From positions 1-13,049 of the forward strand of contig JALGWK010000017.1 of assembly GCA_025774205.1 (NCBI GenBank): a DNA stretch of 13,049 bases. The letters run 5' to 3'. Below, piece after piece: positions 8,323 to 13,049 of this stretch (its first letter is position 1; each line of letters starts with the position of its first letter). The position numbers and the translations under genes were made by a program. The notes under the pieces were generated by a model. That model was not told where the DNA came from. It ran no database searches and saw only the letters and a program-made list of their open reading frames with translations. This DNA comes from a bacterium. GTDB lineage: Bacteria; Blakebacterota; Blakebacteria; Blakebacterales; Blakebacteraceae.

Positions 8323-8333
8323 GAAAACGGTGG

Positions 8334-8867
8334 CTACCTGCCGTCGTTCTGGAGTTCCTCAAGGATAGCTTCTCTGACGACTTCTTCCTCACCCTCCGTG
8401 AACCCAACCCAATGCTGCTTGATCCTGCTGTCTTTACCGATGAGGAAGCTGTTGGGATAGTAGGCGGTGTTGAACTTCGTCTCCACGAAGTTGCGATCCG
8501 CCTCAGTGAAGATGAAGGTGAGGCCGTTCTCTTCGATAAAGGTGTCGGCGCCATCCCGGTCATCGTTGATTTCGACCGCCAGCACCTGGAAATTCTCGTT
8601 CTCTTTCAGTTCCGCGTACAACTCCTGGACGTGTGGCAACTCCACACGGCAGCCCCCTCAGGTAGGGAACCAGAAGACGATCAGAGTGACCTTCTTTTCC
8701 AGGTCCTCATGGGTAAAGGTCTCCCCTTCGTAGGTGGGCAGACTGAATTCCTCGACGCTGGCACCGATCGCTCCTATTTCCTGCTCCTGCGTTCCCATGC
8801 CTGTCACCAGGAACAGGGCGGGCAGGATGATCAGAGCCAGAGCCGGACGGACACGGTTCCGTTTCAT
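8334..8867 (-). CDS. Exported TlpA/thioredoxin-like redoxin, predicted selenoprotein (UGA read as Sec70)
   Basis: I read this as one 177-residue protein with an in-frame TGA at 8658-8660 decoded as selenocysteine. Residues 1-25 are a signal peptide or anchor (MKRNR then ALALIILPALFLV). Then comes a redoxin/AhpC-TSA-like start (GASVEEFSLPTYEGETFT), strand VTLIVFWFPT, the active site U70-G-G-C73, and RVELPHVQELYAEL, the typical helix after a TlpA CxxC. AYYPNSFLIGKDSRI supplies the cis-Pro (Pro138) and a normal C-terminus follows. The TGA exactly replaces the first, nucleophilic Cys of CxxC; no other disruption exists and both halves share a frame. A SECIS-like hairpin lies directly downstream. 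Likely role: thiol-disulfide or peroxide chemistry in the periplasm. ATGAGG, 6 bp before the ATG, supports the start, and TATAAT lies upstream. The alternative is a nonsense-mutated pseudogene, which I think is much less likely. Confidence 0.88.
8625..8652 (-). promoter_or_regulatory. Bacterial SECIS-like stem-loop downstream of the Sec UGA
   Basis: In the - strand mRNA a perfect 7-bp helix pairs CGUGUGG (8648-8642) with CCACACG (8636-8630), closing the five-base loop AGUUG (8641-8637). Three more pairs (CUG 8652-8650 with CAG 8627-8625) extend it below a small internal loop. The apical loop starts 16 nt after the UGA and has G at its second position followed by U. Bacterial SECIS elements, bound by SelB, lie inside the reading frame with similar spacing and a G/U loop; the E. 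coli fdhF element has AGGUCU about 17 nt after its UGA. Confidence 0.8.
8658..8660 (-). other. Predicted selenocysteine codon (in-frame TGA)
   Basis: The + strand TCA here is TGA in the redoxin reading frame. It follows ACC (Thr69) and precedes GGG GGC TGC (Gly-Gly-Cys73), giving UxxC in place of the usual CxxC. It is the only in-frame stop in the 178-codon reading frame before the TGA or TAA-type terminus at 8334-8336. Confidence 0.87.
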
Positions 8868-8887
8868 GACGCAACCTCATCTCATGA

Positions 8888-8902
8888 GCTGTTGGCGACA
8901 GC
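8888..8902 (-). other. Small hairpin in the selenoprotein mRNA leader
   Basis: GCTGT and ACAGC form a 5-bp stem with a 5-base loop, 20 bp upstream of the start codon and downstream of the predicted -10. It could tune translation, but a 5-bp stem is marginal. Confidence 0.25.
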
Positions 8903-8924
8903 CCGGTTAAAAGGACTCCTGAGT

Positions 8925-8930
8925 ATTATA
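8925..8930 (-). promoter_or_regulatory. -10 element of the selenoprotein gene promoter
   Basis: A perfect TATAAT lies on the - strand within an AT-rich patch (GCGATATATAATACTC), the most AT-rich spot in this region. Transcription would start near 8918, leaving a leader of about 50 nt. No good -35 is seen: GTTTCT sits at 17 bp spacing. This promoter suggests expression independent of the upstream kinase gene. Confidence 0.6.
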
Positions 8931-8977
8931 TATCGCAGGTCGGATGAAGAAACCGGCGATATCGGTGTCCGGCGCTG

Positions 8978-11275
8978 TCAGGTCAGGTTGCTGTCGAGTG
9001 CCTGTCGGATCCTCTGCAGCAGGTCGATGAATTGATACGGCTTCTGGATGACGTCCGCGACACCATCCCTGATCAGCGTTGAATGCAGATCCGCATCCAG
9101 ATAACCACTGGCCAGGACCACCTTTATCTCCGGCTTGATCTTCCTGATCGCGCGGAACACCTCTTCACCACTCAGCCCCGGGAGACCGACATCGGTAAAG
9201 ACCAGGTCGATCGAATCCTTCTGTTCGGTGAATAACGATACCGCGCTTGTCCCGTCCACCGCGGTCAGGACACTGTATCCTTTTTCGTGAAAGAGATTCT
9301 CCAGCAGGTCCAGGATCGCCTTCTCATCCTCCACGACGAGGATGGTCTCCTCACCGTGAGTAGAAAGTCCATCATCGGATTGCGTCACAGACGCGATTTC
9401 TTCAGCATCACGGTCGAGAGCCGGCAGGTACATCCGGAAGGTGGTACCACTGCCCGGTTCGCTCCGGACATTCATGAAACCATTGTGATCCTGGATGATG
9501 CCGTAGACGACCGCCAGGCCGAGACCGGTTCCCTGTCCTGTCTCCTTGGTGGTAAAGAACGGTTCGAATATCCGTCGTCGGGTGTCGGCATCCATGCCGA
9601 TGCCGGTGTCCCTGATATCGATGAACAGATATTCCTCGCGTTCGGCCTCCGGATGGCGACTCCGGACCGACTTCCGGTCTTCCAGTCCTGTTGAGAGGGA
9701 GACCTCACCGCCGCCGGACATCGCGTCGCGGGCGTTCACGCATAAGTTGAGGAGGACCTGGTGGATCTGGGTAACGTCACCACGGACAAGCGGCAGGTTG
9801 TCGGCCATCGAAACGCTGACGCTGATCGTCTTGGGAAAGGTGGAGGTGATGATATCCCGGATCTCACCGATACTGCGATTTATGTCGATCGGTTCGAAGA
9901 CCGCCTCCGTCTGGCGGGCGAAAGTCAGGAGCTGTTGTACGATCCGCGCCCCCCGCTCGCCTGCCCTGGTGATCGCTTCGATACTGTTCCGCAGGTGAAT
10001 CGGATCGTAATCGGAGCGTGAGATGAGCTGGGTATGGGCGAGCACGATGTTCAGCATATTGTTGAAGTCGTGGGCGATACCACCCGCGAGGGTGCCGATG
10101 CTCTCCAGTTTCTGGGCCTGACGGAGCTGGTCCTCCAGGTTCTTCCGGTAGGTGATGTCCCGGGCGATTCCGAGGATGCCGACCGGAATACCATCCACCG
10201 ATCTCGGGGCCGAGGCGAATTCCCCGATTACATATTCGCCTGATTTGCACAGGATCCTGAGTTCGCTTAGCGGCGGCATGGAACCTGACATCAGGTCGGT
10301 TACCAGCTGGATTGCCGGCTCCCTATCCCCCGGGTGGAGGATCTCCAGGAACGGTCGGCCGATCCACTCCTCCCGGGACCAGCCGGTGATCTTCTCAAAG
10401 GCATGGTTCAGAGTGAGCAGCTGGCCATCATCCGAGAGCGTGAAGATCGCGTCCCGGGCGCTCTCCACCACGTTCCGATACTGCGCCTCGCTGACCTTAA
10501 GGGCTTCTTCGGTGCGTTTCCAGTCGGTGATATCTCGAGCAACCGAGAGGTTGCACGGTTCACCATGCAGATCGATGACCTCGACTGAGAGCAGACAGGT
10601 ACGGGGAGTACCCGCCTTGTCACGGAACAGGTACTCCTGATTTCTGATGCGTCCCGTGGACTGGAGCGTCTTCATCATCCGCTCCCGGTCAGCAGGATCG
10701 GGCCAGAGTTCAAGTTCCAGCGCCGACTTCCCTATAATCTCATCCCGGCTGTAGCCGCTCAGGTGGAGGAAACCGTCGTTTACTTCATACATTTCACTGG
10801 TGGCCAGGGAGCTGATGGTGATGGAGTCGGGACTGGCGAAGAAGGCCCTCGAGAATTTGGATTCCGATAACCGGAGTGCCTCTTCGGAGTTCTTCCGCCC
10901 GGTGATATCACGGACCATCGCCAGCAGGATGTCTCTTTCGAGTATGGTCGCTGTTTTCAGGTTCACCTCGACCCAGAAGAGTTCGCCCGACTTCTTCCGG
11001 CAGTGCCATTCGAACAGGTTCTCGCCCTCTTCGATGGCCAGGCGTATCTTCTCGGCGGCCCCTTCCTGGGTGAATCCCGCCGTACCGGAACTGATATCAC
11101 CGATTTCAAACTGCCTGAACTCCTCGACCGAATATCCGAACATCTCGCACGTCTTCTGATTCACATCGAGGATCTCGCCGGTTCCGGCGTCGTGGATGAA
11201 GATCGCGTCGTTGGCGGCGTTGAATATCTCCCGCCAGGAGGCATCGGGATTCTGCCAGGGGGACTGACTGCTCAT
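8978..11275 (-). CDS. Cytosolic hybrid histidine kinase, PAS-PAS-PAS-HisKA-HATPase-REC
   Basis: A 765-residue signalling kinase with its own receiver domain. It has three PAS sensory domains at about residues 12-130, 135-257 and 262-380, each ending in a DIT motif (RDITGRK, RDITDWK, RDITYRK). HisKA follows with the phospho-accepting His402 in GGIAHDFNNML. The ATPase domain shows the N box (LLNLCVNARDAM), G1 (DTGIGM), the F box (FEPFFTTK) and G2 (GQGTGLGLAVV). The C-terminal receiver (about 645-760) has VVEDE, phospho-acceptor Asp695 in FTDVGLPG, and IQKPYQ. There is no signal peptide or membrane helix, so it senses a cytoplasmic cue such as redox state, a ligand or energy state. GAGG lies 5 bp before the ATG. 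It starts 30 bp after the NhaC stop, so the two are probably cotranscribed. No DNA-binding partner is encoded in the window. Confidence 0.95.
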   Translation of the reverse strand: MSSQSPWQNPDASWREIFNAANDAIFIHDAGTGEILDVNQKTCEMFGYSVEEFRQFEIGDISSGTAGFTQEGAAEKIRLAIEEGENLFEWHCRKKSGELFWVEVNLKTATILERDILLAMVRDITGRKNSEEALRLSESKFSRAFFASPDSITISSLATSEMYEVNDGFLHLSGYSRDEIIGKSALELELWPDPADRERMMKTLQSTGRIRNQEYLFRDKAGTPRTCLLSVEVIDLHGEPCNLSVARDITDWKRTEEALKVSEAQYRNVVESARDAIFTLSDDGQLLTLNHAFEKITGWSREEWIGRPFLEILHPGDREPAIQLVTDLMSGSMPPLSELRILCKSGEYVIGEFASAPRSVDGIPVGILGIARDITYRKNLEDQLRQAQKLESIGTLAGGIAHDFNNMLNIVLAHTQLISRSDYDPIHLRNSIEAITRAGERGARIVQQLLTFARQTEAVFEPIDINRSIGEIRDIITSTFPKTISVSVSMADNLPLVRGDVTQIHQVLLNLCVNARDAMSGGGEVSLSTGLEDRKSVRSRHPEAEREEYLFIDIRDTGIGMDADTRRRIFEPFFTTKETGQGTGLGLAVVYGIIQDHNGFMNVRSEPGSGTTFRMYLPALDRDAEEIASVTQSDDGLSTHGEETILVVEDEKAILDLLENLFHEKGYSVLTAVDGTSAVSLFTEQKDSIDLVFTDVGLPGLSGEEVFRAIRKIKPEIKVVLASGYLDADLHSTLIRDGVADVIQKPYQFIDLLQRIRQALDSNLT

Positions 11276-11305
11276 TCAGGCCTCATTCTGAATTTCCGGC
11301 AACGG

Positions 11306-12706
11306 TCAGCTGCCGGGGATGGTTTCGTCCTCACGGATCTTCTCCGCGATCCCGATACCCGTGGCCCCGCAGATGAGGGCGAAGATGAAGCCGGTGTAGT
11401 TCATGATTGCCCAGGGCAGGTAGTGGAGGGTGGGGACCCCCAGGGTGGAGGCCATGAAGACGCCGGCCGCGCTCCACGGTATGAGAGGTACCACCACCGT
11501 GCCCGAGTCCTCGGTCGTCCGGGAGAGGTTCTTGGCCGCCAGACCCCGTTCGCTGAATGCCCTGGCGAAGAGTTCTCCCGGCACGATGATCGATAGGTAA
11601 CTCGAACCGGTCACGAAGGCGGTGGTCACACCGGTCGCCACGGTCGAGGCGATCAGGCCGAAGGTACGCTTCACCCGGCTCATCAGCGCCTCCAGAATTC
11701 GTTCCAGGATCCCGCAGCCGCTCATGATGCCGGCGAATCCGAAGGCGCAGAAGACGATCAGGGTCACATCCATCATCGCCATCATCCCGCCGCGGGCAAG
11801 CAGACTGTCGAGATCGGCGATGCCGGTGGCCGGCTGGTAGCCGAGGATGGTGGCCTCCATCACCACCTTCAGTGACACTCCCTGGAAAACAAGCGCCAGG
11901 ATCGCCGCCACGAGGCTCGCCAGCAGGATGCCGGGAAGTGTGGGCAGTTTCTTTGCCGCGAACCAGAGGATGACCACGAGGGGCAGGAGAAGGAGGATAT
12001 TGAACCGGAACGCCTCCCGCAGACCGTTCTGGAGTGGTCCGATATCGGGCAGGGTCGTGGGATTCGAGCCGAGTCCGACGATCAGGTATACGACCAGCCC
12101 CAGGGTCCAGGCGGGGAATGTGGTCCAGAGCATCCATTTGATATGGTCGAAGAGATTGGCCCGGGCCACCACCGGCGCCAGGTTGGTGGTATCGCTGAAG
12201 GGACTCAGCTTGTCACCGAAGTAGGCCCCCGAGACCACCGCGCCGGCCGCCGCGCCCATGGGGATCCCGAGCCCCTGGGCTACCCCGATGAGGGCCACTC
12301 CTACCGTACCAACCGTGCCCCACGAGGTGCCGGTCGAGATCGATACGATCGAACAGATCACACAGGCCGTGACGAGATAGAGCTTCGGGGAGATAAGCTG
12401 CAGCCCGTACCAGATGAGCATGGGGATCGTGCCGGCCGCGATCCAGGAGGCGATAAGGGCGCCGACCGTGATCAGGATGAGCATGGCCGGCATCGCCTTG
12501 GCGAGCGCTGAGACGATACCCTGTTCCATCTCTTTCCAGCTGTAGCCGAGTCGCCGGGCGATGAAACCGGCCACGGCGGCCGAGGCCAGGAGGACGACCT
12601 CGATCCGGAAGCCCTGCCAGGCGTAGCCGAGTCCGAGGAAGAGCCCCATGGCGATGAGGGGCGTCAGTGCCTCTCCGAGGGTCGGTCTGCGGTGAGTGGT
12701 CTCCAT
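11306..12706 (-). CDS. nhaC: NhaC-family Na+/H+ antiporter
   Basis: A 466-residue inner-membrane antiporter of the NhaC family, which exchanges sodium (or another substrate) for protons. About eleven or more hydrophobic segments run through it, beginning at LTPLIAMGLFLGLGYAW. The conserved blocks are STGTSWGTVGTVG (124-136) and SGAYFGDKLSPFSDTTNL (159-176), both hallmark motifs of the NhaC/ion transporter superfamily, and TGSSYLSIIVPGELFARAF near residue 375. Length is normal for the family. The ATG has no clear Shine-Dalgarno sequence, but the preceding in-frame codons offer no other ATG, GTG or TTG nearby, so I keep it. The hybrid kinase gene follows in the same direction. Some NhaC relatives exchange malate/lactate or other solutes, so substrate is not certain. 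Confidence 0.92.
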   Translation of the reverse strand: METTHRRPTLGEALTPLIAMGLFLGLGYAWQGFRIEVVLLASAAVAGFIARRLGYSWKEMEQGIVSALAKAMPAMLILITVGALIASWIAAGTIPMLIWYGLQLISPKLYLVTACVICSIVSISTGTSWGTVGTVGVALIGVAQGLGIPMGAAAGAVVSGAYFGDKLSPFSDTTNLAPVVARANLFDHIKWMLWTTFPAWTLGLVVYLIVGLGSNPTTLPDIGPLQNGLREAFRFNILLLLPLVVILWFAAKKLPTLPGILLASLVAAILALVFQGVSLKVVMEATILGYQPATGIADLDSLLARGGMMAMMDVTLIVFCAFGFAGIMSGCGILERILEALMSRVKRTFGLIASTVATGVTTAFVTGSSYLSIIVPGELFARAFSERGLAAKNLSRTTEDSGTVVVPLIPWSAAGVFMASTLGVPTLHYLPWAIMNYTGFIFALICGATGIGIAEKIREDETIPGS

Positions 12707-12747
12707 AGGCGAGCCAGAGTAGTGAATGCGTTCATTTGATCTCTGGT

Positions 12748-12759
12748 TCCCGATCGGGA
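12748..12759. promoter_or_regulatory. Perfect 12-bp palindrome upstream of nhaC
   Basis: TCCCGATCGGGA is a perfect palindrome about 42 bp upstream of the nhaC start and 168 bp upstream of the divergent gene. Its position in a 220-bp divergent intergenic region fits a dimeric regulator site, but no regulator is identifiable. Confidence 0.35.
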
Positions 12760-12827
12760 CACGGCGCCGCTCGAATGCACCAGTTGTTGCGTGACAGGGC
12801 GCTTAAATGCTTGGCGACCGGAAATGG

Positions 12828-12833
12828 TATAAA
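12828..12833 (+). promoter_or_regulatory. Possible -10 element of the last gene
   Basis: TATAAA, five of six consensus bases, lies 93 bp upstream of the final start codon, in GGTATAAAGTAATGG. No convincing -35 is present at 16-18 bp. Transcription would begin about where the hairpin at 12841 starts. Confidence 0.4.
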
Positions 12834-12840
12834 GTAATGG

Positions 12841-12858
12841 TGCCTCCTGATGGAGGCA
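12841..12858 (+). other. Stem-loop at the predicted 5' end of the last transcript
   Basis: TGCCTCC and GGAGGCA form a perfect 7-bp stem around TGAT. It lies about 8 bp after the TATAAA -10, so it would be at the extreme 5' end of the mRNA, where hairpins can protect against decay. No T-run follows, so it is not a terminator. The GGAGG inside the stem is far from any start. Confidence 0.45.
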
Positions 12859-12926
12859 GTGATGTTAACGGGATCGAGCAATGCCGGACGGCGGACAGTG
12901 AGAGAACAGACAGGGGAGCAGCAACC

Positions 12927-13049
12927 ATGAGGCGAGTAGCAGCGGCAGCGGCGGTAGCGGCAGGTTTCCTTTTCGGAATCATGGTGATCACGGTCAGCGC
13001 GAACGCCCAGGAGCAGGTCGATCTCGAGATGTTCGGGAAGATCCGTGCC
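12927..13049 (+). CDS. Partial CDS: N-terminus of a secreted protein, possibly a second M28 peptidase
   Basis: An open frame of 41 codons runs off the window end. GGGGAG at 12913-12918, 8 bp before the ATG, supports the start. Residues 1-27 are a Sec signal peptide: RR, an Ala-rich hydrophobic core, and ANA before Gln28. The Ala run is encoded by a GCA/GCG-rich stretch. The mature start QEQVDLEMFGKIRA resembles the opening helix of some M28 peptidases (VDL, then a KIR segment before the catalytic domain). That family call rests on a dozen residues and is weak; export is well supported. Confidence 0.75.
   Translation, partial: MRRVAAAAAVAAGFLFGIMVITVSANAQEQVDLEMFGKIRA

Noticed and set aside
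8323-8333. Bidirectional terminator between the oxidoreductase and selenoprotein genes
   Set aside because: Only CAGGT/ACCTG arms with a long loop can be found around the 11-bp gap. No stable hairpin with a T-run is present.
8334-8645. A separate small GTG-start gene encoding a redoxin C-terminal half, beside a 69-aa gene at 8658-8867
   Set aside because: The two are in one frame, only four codons apart, and together make one complete thioredoxin fold. The GTG is an internal Val codon within the SECIS-like stem.
8334-8867. Pseudogene caused by a nonsense mutation
   Set aside because: The only disruption is TGA at the catalytic Cys, followed by a SECIS-like hairpin, and the downstream half has no further decay.
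12803-12991. A 62-codon - strand frame
   Set aside because: It overlaps the signal-peptide region of the well-supported gene at 12927 and its leader hairpin, and it is Ala/Thr-rich shadow sequence.

Overview
The window looks like chromosomal DNA from a GC-rich (about 60% G+C by eye), probably Gram-negative bacterium. It encodes several exported enzymes: Sec signal peptides, a Tat-type leader, and N-terminal Cys lipobox-like motifs. The mix of an M28 peptidase, a sulfatase, a GH29 fucosidase, a three-PAS hybrid kinase and an NhaC antiporter would suit an uncultured PVC-, FCB- or Latescibacterota/Krumholzibacteriota-like lineage. That placement is inference; nothing here fixes the taxon. No rRNA, tRNA, IS element, phage gene or CRISPR array was seen, and no gene-free stretch exceeds 300 bases.

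Layout, left to right. (1) 113-2227 (+): secreted M28-type metallopeptidase with a protease-associated insert, closed by a strong hairpin terminator at 2254-2283. (2) 2288-3817 (-): Tat-exported formylglycine-type sulfatase. (3) 3818-4014: divergent intergenic region with three 22-bp direct repeats. (4) 4015-6072 (+): exported GH29 alpha-L-fucosidase with CHB_HEX_C-like and PA14 domains. (5) 6090-7172 (-): PLP enzyme of the cysteine synthase family with an unusual Cys-rich tail. (6) 7318-8322 (+): Gfo/Idh/MocA NAD(P)-dependent oxidoreductase. (7) 8334-8867 (-): exported TlpA-like thioredoxin-fold protein interrupted by one in-frame TGA. (8) 12706-11306 and 11275-8978 (-): NhaC-type Na+/H+ antiporter followed 30 bp later by a PAS-PAS-PAS-HisKA-HATPase-REC hybrid histidine kinase, probably one transcript. 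(9) 12927 to the window end (+): 5' end of another secreted protein, possibly a second M28 peptidase.

The most important observation is gene 7. A conventional reading gives two fragments (8658-8867 and 8334-8645). They are in the same frame, and the TGA between them sits exactly where the first Cys of a TlpA/thioredoxin CxxC motif belongs (WFPT-U-GGC-RVELP). Right after the TGA the transcript can form a perfect 7-bp stem with a five-base AGUUG loop, 16 nt from the UGA, a geometry that matches bacterial SECIS elements. I therefore annotate one selenoprotein with Sec70, which implies that the host decodes UGA as selenocysteine.

Functionally, the divergent sulfatase and fucosidase suggest breakdown of sulfated fucose-containing glycans outside the cytoplasm, and the Gfo/Idh/MocA enzyme may process a sugar product. 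The antiporter-kinase pair suggests sodium or pH homeostasis linked to signalling. The selenoprotein would act in thiol-disulfide or peroxide chemistry in the cell envelope.
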